From JAYRZB01 sp041916675 (lineage in GTDB: Bacteria; Pseudomonadota; Alphaproteobacteria; Rhizobiales; Devosiaceae), in contig JAYRZB010000004.1 of NCBI GenBank assembly GCA_041916675.1, positions 1 through 64,000 on the forward strand: a stretch of DNA of 64,000 nt, written 5' to 3'. Within the stretch, counting starts at the first letter, position 1. Each line of letters starts with the position of its first letter. Shown piece by piece: positions 1-7,542 of this stretch. Below the pieces are notes generated by a model. That model made no database searches and was not told where the DNA came from. It saw only the letters and a program-made list of their open reading frames with translations. The translations under genes were made by a program, and so were the position numbers.

Positions 1-40
1 CCCCTTCCAGGGGGAGGATCAAGGTGGGGGTGCGGCGCAC
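1..40. repeat. Possible G/C-rich intergenic repeat (REP-like)
   Basis: The first 40 bases have alternating C-rich and G-rich runs (CCCCTTCCAGGGGGAGGATC, then AAGGTGGGGG). They could fold as an imperfect hairpin. Sequences of this style are often multi-copy intergenic elements in alphaproteobacteria, but I see only this copy and it is cut by the window edge, so the repeat call is an inference. Confidence 0.25.
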
Positions 41-52
41 TCCAATTAAACA

Positions 53-78
53 GTCCCCCTCCCGGGTGGGAGAGGGAC
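53..78 (-). terminator. Probable terminator of the SH3-domain gene
   Basis: GTCCC-C-CTCCC (53-63) can pair with GGGAG-A-GGGAC (68-78) around a GGGT loop with one mismatch. Read on the minus strand, the hairpin is followed by TGTTTAATT. It lies 16 bases beyond the stop codon of the upstream minus-strand gene. Confidence 0.5.
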
Positions 79-94
79 CGTGGCGTGGGCAGGA

Positions 95-760
95 TCAGTA
101 GGTTTCGTAAGACGAAATATCGTTGTTGATCTGGCCGGGCAGGGTGGGGCGCGACTTGGTGTAAGTGGCGCAATAGCCATAGGCGTCTTCCTCGGAGCAG
201 ACATCAACGGTTGCGCCGTTGAGCACCTGGATCGAGGAAATGCGGTCGTCCCAATTGCCGGGCAGGGAATCGGCCACCGTACCAGCCGGTACGCAGAAAC
301 TCTTGCCGGCATAATTGGTCTTGTCGAAGAAGCAGACGGTTGGCGGCTTGGGCTTGGGAACAGGCTTGGGCTGCGGGGTGTTGATGCCAAAGCTGACGGA
401 CGGCTTGCCATCGGGGCCGATGGTGACGCCGAGATTGACCTGCGGCTGGCCCGGCTTCTGTGGCGGGGGCGCGGGTTCTTCTTCTTCCTCGTAGTCGTCG
501 GCGGCCTGCAGATAGCTGGCGCTGACCCAGCCATCGGTGCCCTGCCGTTCGACAAAGCACCAGCCGCCCTGACACTCGTTGACTTCGACCAGTTCGCCCG
601 CCGAAAGCTTGGCGATGACTTTGAAATTGCCGCCGGGGCCGGAGCGCACATTCACGCTCGACGTGGCGACGGCAGGGTCGGCCAGAGCCGCGCCTGCGCT
701 GATGACCAGAGCGGCTGCGGCGATGCCGACGGCCAGAATGCCCTTCAGGTTCACGATCAT
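95..760 (-). CDS. Secreted SH3-domain / beta-gamma-crystallin-like protein
   Basis: 221 aa. Residues 1-27 are a signal peptide ending near AALADP. A bacterial SH3 domain (about 30-85) follows, with the typical VNVRSGPG motif and a GWV..SYL end. Then comes an acidic and proline-rich linker (YEEEEEPAPPP) and a cysteine-containing C-terminal part (from about 141, CFFDKTNYAGKSF) that resembles beta/gamma-crystallin or peptidase-inhibitor I36 folds. The ATG at 760 was chosen because GGAGA lies just upstream and the signal peptide begins there; an in-frame extension to 793 lacks this. Probably a periplasmic or cell-envelope binding protein; no enzyme activity is suggested. Confidence 0.8.
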   Translation of the reverse strand: MIVNLKGILAVGIAAAALVISAGAALADPAVATSSVNVRSGPGGNFKVIAKLSAGELVEVNECQGGWCFVERQGTDGWVSASYLQAADDYEEEEEPAPPPQKPGQPQVNLGVTIGPDGKPSVSFGINTPQPKPVPKPKPPTVCFFDKTNYAGKSFCVPAGTVADSLPGNWDDRISSIQVLNGATVDVCSEEDAYGYCATYTKSRPTLPGQINNDISSYETY

Positions 761-982
761 TCTCCTCGATTGCCCCCCGGGATGCCCTCGCATCCATCGG
801 ATGATTGCACAATAGCCAGCTTTAAGTTGAATGGATGCTGAATATTGGAACTAAACTGTGGCAAGCGGGCCGGGTTTGAGAGCGACCCGAAAATTTTTCT
901 GAAGGTTTTGTCGATTTGCCGCCGAAGGCCGCGTCTTGGTTATATGCGGCACAGAATGCTGCACCAACACTGGGGAACCACA

Positions 983-1330
983 ATGCAATATGCGCTGCTG
1001 ATCTATGGCAATGAAGATGAAGAAGCCCGGCTGACGCCCGAAGAACGCGACGTGATGAACGGCGAGCACCTGACCCTGGCACGCACGCTGGTGCAGAAGG
1101 GCCAGATGCGGGCTGGCGAACAGCTGCACCCCACCAGCATGGCCACCACGGTGCGCACCAGCAACGGCAAGGCGCACATCACCGACGGGCCGTTTGCCGA
1201 GACGGTTGAGCACCTGGGGGGCTTCTACATCATCGATGTGGCCGATCTCGACGAGGCCATCAGCTATGCCAGGACCATCAACGGGACGGTGGAAATCCGG
1301 CCGGTGGTGCTGATGCCGGCGCGGAGCTGA
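983..1330 (+). CDS. YCII/DGPF-domain protein
   Basis: 115 aa, starting at MQYALLIYGNE; upstream in-frame codons do not look protein-like. The family signature DGPF is present (ITDGPFAETVEHLGGFYI), as is the C-terminal GTVEIRPVV. DGPF proteins are small dimeric ferredoxin-like-fold proteins of unknown reaction that are genetically linked to ECF42 sigma factors. Here a second DGPF gene begins 4 bp downstream and the sigma factor follows, so this is the first gene of that conserved locus and the only intact DGPF copy. Confidence 0.85.
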   Translation: MQYALLIYGNEDEEARLTPEERDVMNGEHLTLARTLVQKGQMRAGEQLHPTSMATTVRTSNGKAHITDGPFAETVEHLGGFYIIDVADLDEAISYARTINGTVEIRPVVLMPARS

Positions 1331-1334
1331 ACCG

Positions 1335-1574
1335 ATGCGGTTTGTGATGATGATCATGGGCAATGACGAGCCCGGGCCCGGCCTGCCGGTTTCGCCATGG
1401 CCACTGCCCAGCGAGCATGATGCGCTACACGCGAAAATGGCGCGCGACGGCGTGCCGATGAATGGCGAGGAACTGCAGCGGGGGCATACGGCCAAAACCG
1501 TGCGCACCCACAATGGCAGGCAGGTGATCACCGACGGGCCGTTTTCGGAAACGGCGGAGCATCTGGGGGATTAA
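1335..1574 (+). pseudogene. 5' part of a second YCII/DGPF gene, truncated by an insertion
   Basis: 79 codons starting MRFVMMIMGNDE and carrying ITDGPFSETAEHLG, then GD and a stop. The intact paralogue just upstream continues with GFYIIDVADLDEA after EHLG. Here the homologous continuation (YILDLPDMDAALEYA) is found about 600 bp away, at 2174. The reading frame is therefore split by inserted DNA. The truncated product keeps the DGPF loop but lacks the last beta-alpha unit, so it is probably non-functional. Confidence 0.8.
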
Positions 1575-2173
1575 GGCATTTCTATAAATCGTTGTTTGCG
1601 AAAATCACGGAAACATAGGAACAGATCTTATTTGTGCGTAGCAATTACCTTCAATTCTATTTATTCGAATCAAAAGTGTAACTCGATATAGGATCCCGAT
1701 ATCCTGATCGTAAGACCAAAATTCGTCTCCCGGCACTTGCCCTCCACCGCCGTCTGGGTAGTATGTATACTCTATCGCTGTGGCAGTTGACGATATTTCT
1801 AGAAGTGATATAGCGTCATATCGAGTGCAAATAATACTTGACACATCGACTGGATCAATTGATCTATAGTCGTGCAGCTTAATCAATTGTCTGAACAATT
1901 CAATGTTCGGATTAACTCGTAGATACGCTTGACATTTATCGCAAAGCAAAATTGCAACTGATGATGCAATCAACAAGATTGATGCTATAATAATGATTGA
2001 ATAATTTTTCATTATTGATCCGTTATATTAATATAGAAACCCACCTGTAATTTCTAACATCTATACATCATATTTTCCGATCCGTCGAAACCTAAAGCAA
2101 GGCAGCGAATTTCAATATCCTTGACGAGCTTAAAGCCGCTGTCAGGGGAAAGAATTTTGGAATGTGCAGCAAG
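1570..2173. mobile_element. About 600 bp AT-rich insertion inside the DGPF gene
   Basis: Base composition drops sharply between the two halves of the DGPF frame: roughly 60% A+T against about 36% around it. Codon GGG at 1566-1568 is the last that aligns with the intact paralogue on the left, and TAT at 2174 is the first on the right. No transposase, clear terminal inverted repeat or target-site duplication was found, and about 5 bp of the target seem lost. It contains one minus-strand frame (1605-2012). The mechanism of entry is unknown; the term insertion is inferred from alignment with the paralogue. Confidence 0.6.
1605..2012 (-). CDS. Orphan small membrane-anchored or secreted protein in the AT-rich insert
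   Basis: 135 aa starting MKNYSIIIIASILL, with one N-terminal hydrophobic segment (about 5-24) that could be a signal anchor. The rest is soluble with scattered Cys (LLCDKCQAY, IICTRY, GNCYAQI) and a glycine run, PDGGGGQ. Codon use is AT-rich and unlike any neighbour. I do not recognise the family. Upstream GGATCAATA is a weak ribosome-binding site. Because of its composition and its position inside a broken gene it is likely horizontally acquired. Confidence 0.5.
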   Translation of the reverse strand: MKNYSIIIIASILLIASSVAILLCDKCQAYLRVNPNIELFRQLIKLHDYRSIDPVDVSSIICTRYDAISLLEISSTATAIEYTYYPDGGGGQVPGDEFWSYDQDIGILYRVTLLIRINRIEGNCYAQIRSVPMFP

Positions 2174-2278
2174 TATATTCTGGATCTGCCGGATATGGAC
2201 GCGGCGCTCGAATATGCCAAGATGCTATCGGGAACGGTCGAAATCCGGCCGGTGGTCGATCATGGGGGACGGGGCTGA
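2162..2278 (+). pseudogene. 3' remnant of the second YCII/DGPF gene
   Basis: Reads YILDLPDMDAALEYAKMLSG, then TVEIRPVVDHGGRG and a stop. It is the missing C-terminal third of the DGPF protein that starts at 1335. An ATG at 2162 contributed by the insert gives a 38-codon frame, but a functional product is unlikely. Its stop codon (2276-2278) sits at the beginning of the sigma-factor homology, as expected for an originally coupled operon. Confidence 0.7.
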
Positions 2279-3489
2279 GCGCACAAACCGCCATAGCGGC
2301 AGCCTACAGGGATCACTGGAGCCGGGTGCTGGCGCTGCTGGCCAAGGATTTCGGTGATCTCGACTTGGCAGAAGAGAGTCTGCAGGATGCCTTCACCGCC
2401 GCAGCCGAACGCTGGGCGCTCGATGTGCCGGCAAATGCGCCCGGCTGGCTCTATGTGACGGCGCGGCGCAAGGGGCTCGATCGATTGCGACGCAGGGCCG
2501 TGGCCAATCGCGGGCGGCAGCCTTTCGAGGCTGCCGAAACGGTGGAGGCGGAAATGGCCCGGTCCGACGCCATGCCTGATGAGCGGCTGGGGCTGATGTT
2601 CATGTGCTGCCACCCGGCGCTTTCAACCGAGGCCCAGGTGGCCCTGACGTTGCGGGCGGTCGGCGGGCTGACCACGCCAGAGATTGCCCGACTGTTCATC
2701 ACCAGCCAGCCGACGATGGCGGCGCGGCTGACGCGGGCCAAGCAGAAAATCACCGACGCGGGCATCCCGTTCCGGGAGCCGGAACCAGCCGAATGGCCAG
2801 AGCGCATGGCCGGAGTGATGGCGGTGGTCTATCTGGTGTTCACACAGGGCTATGCCCCGGCGGTTGGCGACCGGCTGTTGCGCGAAGAATTGTGCACCCG
2901 CGCCATCGGGCTGGCGGAAACCCTGCTGCTGGTGGCACCTGCCGATCCAGAAGTGCGCGGGCTCCTGGCGCTGATGCTGATCCAGCATGCGCGGCGCGAT
3001 GCGCGGGTAGGCGAGGATGGGCAGCTAACCCTGCTGGCGGCGCAGGATCGCGGTTTGTGGCATGGCGGAGAGATCGCGCGGGGACTGTCACTGCTGAGCG
3101 ATATTTCGCCTGAAACCGCCGGGCCCTATCAGTTGCAGGCATTGATTGCGGCCGAGCATGTGAACAAGCTGTCGGCAGAAATGACCGACTGGATGAGGAT
3201 CGCTGCCCTCTATGAAATGCTTGAGGCGGTTCAGCCGTCGCCTTTCGTGACTCTCAATCGCGCCGTGGCGGTGCTGGAGGCCGAGGGGCCAGAGGCCGGG
3301 CTTTCTGTAATCGAAAGCATCGGGGACAGGCTCGACCATCATCCAGGCCTGCATGTGGCGCGTGCGGAAATGCTGTTGCGTGCCGGCGAAAAGACCGGCG
3401 CTCGAGCTGGATTTATTCGGGCTTTGGCGTTGAGCCAGAATGCGGTCGAGCGGGCGTTTCTTGAAACGCGGATCGAGGCGGCGGGTTAG
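2164..3489 (+). CDS. ECF42-type RNA polymerase sigma factor with C-terminal TPR-like extension
   Basis: Sigma-70 region 2 is near the start (AAAYRDHWSRVLALLAKDFG, LAEESLQDAF), region 4 at about 170-220 (LTTPEIARLFITSQPTMAARL). A long helical extension follows, with TQGYAP, LLALMLIQHARRDAR and TPR-like repeats, as in the ECF42 group. ECF42 factors have no classical anti-sigma and are found with DGPF genes, exactly as here. The start is uncertain: homology begins near 2281, no ATG in this frame precedes it, and GTG at 2164 lies at the edge of the inserted DNA. ACG at 2269 or CTG at 2275 (overlapping the DGPF stop) would give the family's usual N-terminus. Confidence 0.85.
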   Translation: MQQVYSGSAGYGRGARICQDAIGNGRNPAGGRSWGTGLSAQTAIAAAYRDHWSRVLALLAKDFGDLDLAEESLQDAFTAAAERWALDVPANAPGWLYVTARRKGLDRLRRRAVANRGRQPFEAAETVEAEMARSDAMPDERLGLMFMCCHPALSTEAQVALTLRAVGGLTTPEIARLFITSQPTMAARLTRAKQKITDAGIPFREPEPAEWPERMAGVMAVVYLVFTQGYAPAVGDRLLREELCTRAIGLAETLLLVAPADPEVRGLLALMLIQHARRDARVGEDGQLTLLAAQDRGLWHGGEIARGLSLLSDISPETAGPYQLQALIAAEHVNKLSAEMTDWMRIAALYEMLEAVQPSPFVTLNRAVAVLEAEGPEAGLSVIESIGDRLDHHPGLHVARAEMLLRAGEKTGARAGFIRALALSQNAVERAFLETRIEAAG

Positions 3490-3878
3490 GTCTTGTCGAT
3501 GGCGCGCTTTTTGCCGTCTGGACCGAGCGAGACATAGACAAAGCGGGCCTCGGTGACCTTGACGCGGTCGGCCAGCCGGTTGCGGCGGGCATAAGCTTCC
3601 ATGCCAATGGTGATCGACGTGGTGCCGATGCGCTCGATGGTTGTGTAGATGCAGAGCACATCGCCGACTTTGACCGGGGCGATGAAGGTCATGGCTTCGA
3701 CCGCGACGGTTGCGACGCGCCCGAGCGTCCGTTCAACGGCGGCAATCGAGCCGGCGATATCCATCTGGCTCATTACCCAGCCGCCAAAAATGTCACCGGC
3801 CGGATTGGTATCGGCCGGCATGGCCAGGGTGCGGATGGTGAGCGTGCCGCGTGGTTCGGTGTTGGTGGGCGTCTGCAT
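3486..3878 (-). CDS. Acyl-CoA thioesterase, hotdog fold (YciA-like)
   Basis: 130 aa. Shows the YciA/BACH hotdog signature NPAGDIFGGWVMSQMDIAG with the catalytic Asp in GDIFGG, followed by VAVEAMTFIAPVKVGDVL. Length is normal. Expected to hydrolyse cytosolic acyl-CoA thioesters. It starts 3 bp after the thymidine kinase stop codon, so the two are probably co-transcribed. Its 3' end overlaps the last 4 bp of the convergent ECF42 gene. Confidence 0.85.
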   Translation of the reverse strand: MQTPTNTEPRGTLTIRTLAMPADTNPAGDIFGGWVMSQMDIAGSIAAVERTLGRVATVAVEAMTFIAPVKVGDVLCIYTTIERIGTTSITIGMEAYARRNRLADRVKVTEARFVYVSLGPDGKKRAIDKT

Positions 3879-3881
3879 CGG

Positions 3882-4472
3882 TCAATCCTTGAGCGGCCAG
3901 CGGCCGGTGGCTTCTTCCCAATGGCGGCGGCAGAGGGAAACATAGACATCCTTGCCAATGGCGACCTGGTCGCCATCGGTCAGCACCCGGCCATCGCCGC
4001 CATGGCGGACGACCATAGTGGCTTTGGCGCCGCAATGGCAGATGGTCCGGATTTCGCGCAGCACATCGGCGACAGCGAGCAATTCGGATGAACCAGGAAA
4101 GAGCTTGCCCTGAAAATCGGTGCGCAGGCCAAAGCACATGACGGGAATTTTGAGCCGGTCAGCGACCCGGGCCAACTGCCAGACCTGATCCCTGGTGAGG
4201 AACTGGGCCTCATCGACAAACACGCAACTGACCGAGGTGTCTGCATGCTGGCTGGCGATATTGGCGAAGAGGTCATCGCCGTCGCGATAGAGCGCGGCCT
4301 CGGCGTGGACGCCGATGCGCGAGGTGATCAGGCCCACACCGTTTTCGGCATAGAGGGCCGAGGTGAACAGCAGGGTGTGCATGCCGCGCTCGCGGTAGTT
4401 GTAGGACGCCTGCAGCAGCAGCGTCGACTTGCCCGCGTTCATTGCGGCATAGGAAAAATAGAGCTTGGCCAT
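3882..4472 (-). CDS. tdk: Thymidine kinase
   Basis: 196 aa, typical of bacterial type II thymidine kinases. P-loop AAMNAGKSTLL at about 8-18; Walker-B-like CVFVDEAQFL near 85; FGLRTDFQGKLFPGS lasso region; zinc-binding cysteines in ICHCGAKA and LCRRHW. Phosphorylates thymidine to dTMP in the salvage pathway. First gene of a likely two-gene unit with the thioesterase. Confidence 0.95.
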   Translation of the reverse strand: MAKLYFSYAAMNAGKSTLLLQASYNYRERGMHTLLFTSALYAENGVGLITSRIGVHAEAALYRDGDDLFANIASQHADTSVSCVFVDEAQFLTRDQVWQLARVADRLKIPVMCFGLRTDFQGKLFPGSSELLAVADVLREIRTICHCGAKATMVVRHGGDGRVLTDGDQVAIGKDVYVSLCRRHWEEATGRWPLKD

Positions 4473-4811
4473 CGTCTATCCGTTGGGCTGAGCAACGGTT
4501 TTGGCCCAGCAGCGCGCGCACGGCGAGAGGGGCGGGAGGCGGGTCCACAGGTTAGTGACGCAGGTACCAAAAAAATGGCCGCCGGGCGGGGGCGGCCAGG
4601 GGTGCCGATTGGGGATCGGCGCGACAGGGTTGGCGGCCTGTCGCAATGCAGGGCAGCTGTTGCGGCGAGCGGCCCGGCAGGCCCGGCACGGGGTGGTGCG
4701 GACGTTAAAAGTTTACTCAGTGCAGATGACAAAGCCGTGACGGTCAGACATTTTCACAATGGCGACACGATCGGGCGCTAGCCAATCTCTGCGGGCGGTA
4801 TGGAGAGACAG
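4473..4811. other. Gene-free interval of 339 bp
   Basis: Lies between the divergent tdk and DUF2147 genes. Apart from the hairpin at 4569-4597 I see no supportable gene. It must carry the promoters of both neighbours, but I could not identify convincing -35/-10 pairs. Confidence 0.5.
4569..4597 (-). terminator. Intrinsic-terminator-like hairpin, minus strand
   Basis: GGCCGCC (4577-4583) and GGCGGCC (4591-4597) form a 7-bp stem. On the minus strand it is followed by ATTTTTTTGG. It sits upstream of tdk, with no minus-strand gene ending directly before it, so it could end read-through from the 5.2-6.1 kb transporter or an unrecognised short transcript. Confidence 0.45.
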
Positions 4812-5198
4812 ATGAAGTCTATTTTGCAAGGTGTGCTGGCGGCCGGATTGATGCTGGCCAACGTGGGTGCCGCCGGGGCGGCCTCGCCAGAGGGCAACTG
4901 GAAATCCGCGGGCGGCGAGTCCGCCTATGACGTGTCGTTCTGCAAGGACGGACGGCATCTTTGCGTGCAGTTGGCCTGGTTGAGCGATGAGCCGATCAAC
5001 GACAAATCGCGGCCCTATCTGGGCAGCTATATCGTGACCAACGCTCGCCCGACCCGCGCCAACGAGTGGAAGGGCACCGTCGACTATTTTGGCGACAAGC
5101 TCGGCGGCACGATCAAGCTGGTCAACGAAAACCAGATCGAGCTCACGGGCTGCAAGTTCGTGTTCTGCAAGTCGTTTATGCTGAACCGGCAGCAATAG
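4812..5198 (+). CDS. DUF2147-family secreted protein
   Basis: 128 aa starting MKSILQGVLAAGLMLANV; the start at 4812 has GGAGAG 6 bp upstream, better than the ATG at 4800. Signal peptide to about residue 23 (AGAASPEG). The mature part begins with the DUF2147 pattern GNWKSAGGES and ends TGCKFVFCKSFM, with Cys pairs. Role unknown; probably periplasmic. Its 3' end overlaps the convergent transporter by 23 bp. Confidence 0.75.
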   Translation: MKSILQGVLAAGLMLANVGAAGAASPEGNWKSAGGESAYDVSFCKDGRHLCVQLAWLSDEPINDKSRPYLGSYIVTNARPTRANEWKGTVDYFGDKLGGTIKLVNENQIELTGCKFVFCKSFMLNRQQ

Positions 5199-6090
5199 CG
5201 TCGCGGCGGCGCTGCACCATGATGGGCACGGTCTCGACCAGGACAATGGCCAAAAAGATCAGCACCGCGCCAAAATAGCCTATGGCAGGCAGGCGCTCGC
5301 CGAGAATGATGGCGCCGCCCAGTGCCGCGAACAGGCTTTCGGCTGACAGGATGATGGCAGCGTTGGCGGGCGGCACGTAGCGCTGGCCGATCGCCTGCAG
5401 CGTAAAGGCAACCGCCGTTGAGAGAATGGCGGCATAGGCCAACTGGCCCCAGCCTGCGGCAATGCCCTCGATTGTGGGGCTTTCCAGCACAAACATGAAG
5501 ATGGTCGCCAGGCCGCCCGCGACGAGAAAACTGATGGCCGAGATGAAGATCGGCAGGCCGGTGACGCGTCCGATATGGCTGAGCAGCAGAACATGCATGG
5601 CCCAGAACACAGCGCAGGCGATGATGTAGAGGTCGCCTGTGTTGAAGCCGTGAACACCGCCATTGAGCATGTAGATACCCCCCAGCGCGAGTGGCACACA
5701 GACCCAGACGATCGGGTGGGGCTGCGTGCGCAGCACGACCAGTGCGATCAGTGGGACGAACAGCACATAAAGCGATGTCAGAAAGCCGCCATTGGTGACG
5801 GTGGTGGTGGCAAGGCCGAGTTGCTGGAGCCAGGAGCCGAGGAAGAAAACCAGGCTCATTGCCATGATCAACACCCAATGCCGGGAGGTGAGCTGAATCC
5901 GGCCCGCGGCGCGGTGGCGGCGATATTCCCAGATGGCCAGCGGCAGGATGGCAAGACCGCCAATGGTATAGCGAACGGCAGCGAAGGTGAGCGGGCCCAT
6001 GGTGGCCATGGCAGATTTCTGGGCGAGAAAGGCAAAGCCCCAGATCATGGTGGTCAACAGCAGCAGCAGCGTGGCAATGGGGCGGGTCAT
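5176..6090 (-). CDS. DMT-superfamily (EamA) transporter
   Basis: 304 aa, with about ten hydrophobic segments arranged as two EamA repeats (for example GPLTFAAVRYTIGGLAILPL in the first and PANAAIILSAESLFAALGGA in the second). Inner-membrane drug/metabolite exporter of unknown substrate. Starts 38 bp after the stop of the upstream aminotransferase gene, possibly the same transcription unit. Confidence 0.85.
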   Translation of the reverse strand: MTRPIATLLLLLTTMIWGFAFLAQKSAMATMGPLTFAAVRYTIGGLAILPLAIWEYRRHRAAGRIQLTSRHWVLIMAMSLVFFLGSWLQQLGLATTTVTNGGFLTSLYVLFVPLIALVVLRTQPHPIVWVCVPLALGGIYMLNGGVHGFNTGDLYIIACAVFWAMHVLLLSHIGRVTGLPIFISAISFLVAGGLATIFMFVLESPTIEGIAAGWGQLAYAAILSTAVAFTLQAIGQRYVPPANAAIILSAESLFAALGGAIILGERLPAIGYFGAVLIFLAIVLVETVPIMVQRRRDAIAAGSA

Positions 6091-6128
6091 GGCGATCCGG
6101 TGAGGGGGGGGTGGAGATGCGATCTGGA

Positions 6129-7355
6129 TCAGCGCAGTTCGGCGTCGAGCGCGGTGATCAGGCGGTCGATTTCTTCGCGGCTCGTATAGTGCACGAAGGA
6201 CAGGCGCAGGACGTCATGAGCCGGATCGATGCCGAGGGCCTGCATCAGCCGGTAGGCGTAAAAATTGCCACCGGATGCCATGATGCCGTGTTTGGCCAGG
6301 CGGGCTGCCACCTGTGCACCAGGTTCGGGCAAAGCCAGTGAAACCGTCGGCGCGCGATCATGCGCGTTTTCCGGCCCGATCAGCCGTAGCGAATTGCGGC
6401 CGGAAAGGTAAGCCAGCAGGGGCTTGAGCAGTTCGATTTCCTGTGCCCGCATCAGGGCATGGGCACGGCGGAAGGGGTCAACCGAACCATCGCCCGGCGA
6501 CATGGCGGCGATGGCTTCGAGATAATCTGGAATGCCGGCAGAGGCCGCGATCTGGGCGTGGTCGGGCCCGGCGGGGGTCAGGCGGTAGCGCGGTTTGGCA
6601 TCGTTGAAGAAATGGCCCTGGTTGGGCAGTTCCATGCCCAATGTCGGGCGCACGGCCATCACGCCCTGATGGGGGCCATAGGTCTTGTAGGCTGAAAACA
6701 GATAAATGTCGCAACCGAGCGCTTGCAGATCGGGCAGGCCGTGCGGCGCGTAGGAAACGCCGTCAACGACCGTCACCGCACCGATGGCGCGAGCGCGCGC
6801 CGCCACATCGGCGACGGGATTGATCTCCCCCACGATGTTGGATGCATGGGTGAAGGCGATCAGCCGCACCTTTTCGTCCAGCACGGCATCGAGCGCGGGC
6901 AGAGTGAGGCGGCCTGAATGGGTGTCGACGCTCCATTCGCGCACCGTAATGCCGCGCTGTTCGAGACGCCGCCAGGCGCCTGTATTGGCCTCGTGGTCCT
7001 GATTGGTCACCACAATGGCATCGCCGGGCTTGAGCCAGGCACCGAAGGCATTGGCAAGAACGTATGTGTTGGCCGAGGTGGAGGGGCCGAAGTGTATCCA
7101 GTCGGCTCCGACGTTGAAGGCCTGCGCCATGCGGGCATAGGCAAGGTCCATGGCTTCGCCGGCCGATTTCGAGGCCGCATATTGCCCATAGGGCTGCACC
7201 TTGGTGGCGCGATAGTAGTGATCGAGCCGGTCAAGCACGTGCCGCGCGGTGTATGAGCCACCCGCATTCTCAAAGAAGGCCTGGCCCTGAAGGCTCGGTT
7301 CTGAAAACGCGGGGAACAGAGCGCGGACTTTGGCGCTATCGAGGGGCAGGGACAT
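6129..7355 (-). CDS. Class V aminotransferase, cysteine desulfurase-like
   Basis: 408 aa starting MSLPLDSAKVRALFPAFSEP. PLP-binding lysine in FSAYKTYGPHQG; preceding VDGVSYAPH and THASNIVGEINPV are typical of the class V fold. Resembles the cysteine-desulfurase-like subfamily rather than a true IscS/SufS: no suf or isc genes adjoin it and I cannot point to the mobile catalytic Cys loop. A longer in-frame extension to 7523 is rich in Pro and Cys and was rejected. Substrate unknown. Confidence 0.8.
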   Translation of the reverse strand: MSLPLDSAKVRALFPAFSEPSLQGQAFFENAGGSYTARHVLDRLDHYYRATKVQPYGQYAASKSAGEAMDLAYARMAQAFNVGADWIHFGPSTSANTYVLANAFGAWLKPGDAIVVTNQDHEANTGAWRRLEQRGITVREWSVDTHSGRLTLPALDAVLDEKVRLIAFTHASNIVGEINPVADVAARARAIGAVTVVDGVSYAPHGLPDLQALGCDIYLFSAYKTYGPHQGVMAVRPTLGMELPNQGHFFNDAKPRYRLTPAGPDHAQIAASAGIPDYLEAIAAMSPGDGSVDPFRRAHALMRAQEIELLKPLLAYLSGRNSLRLIGPENAHDRAPTVSLALPEPGAQVAARLAKHGIMASGGNFYAYRLMQALGIDPAHDVLRLSFVHYTSREEIDRLITALDAELR

Positions 7356-7462
7356 GAGATCGCTCACTGGAAGGGTAAGTGATCGATACAGGGTTTCGGC
7401 GGGGTTGGGCAAGCCGGGGCGAGGTGCTTGTCGACACTGTGTGTCCGCTGTGCAGCAGCAAA

Positions 7463-7488
7463 GAAACCCCGGCGGGGCGGCCGGGGTT
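7463..7488 (-). terminator. Intrinsic terminator of the Spy-like gene
   Basis: A perfect 10-bp inverted repeat, AAACCCCGGC (7463-7472) and GCCGGGGTTT (7479-7488). On the minus strand it is followed by CTTTGCTG. It lies 55 bp past the stop codon of the 7543-8184 gene. Confidence 0.75.
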
Positions 7489-7542
7489 TCGGGGAAGGCA
7501 GATCGGCCGGGTCCATGGGGCAAAGACCGGACCGATTGGGAA

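Noticed and set aside
6129..7355. Assignment as IscS/SufS cysteine desulfurase
   Set aside because: No isc or suf neighbours and no clear catalytic Cys loop; kept as a desulfurase-like class V aminotransferase.
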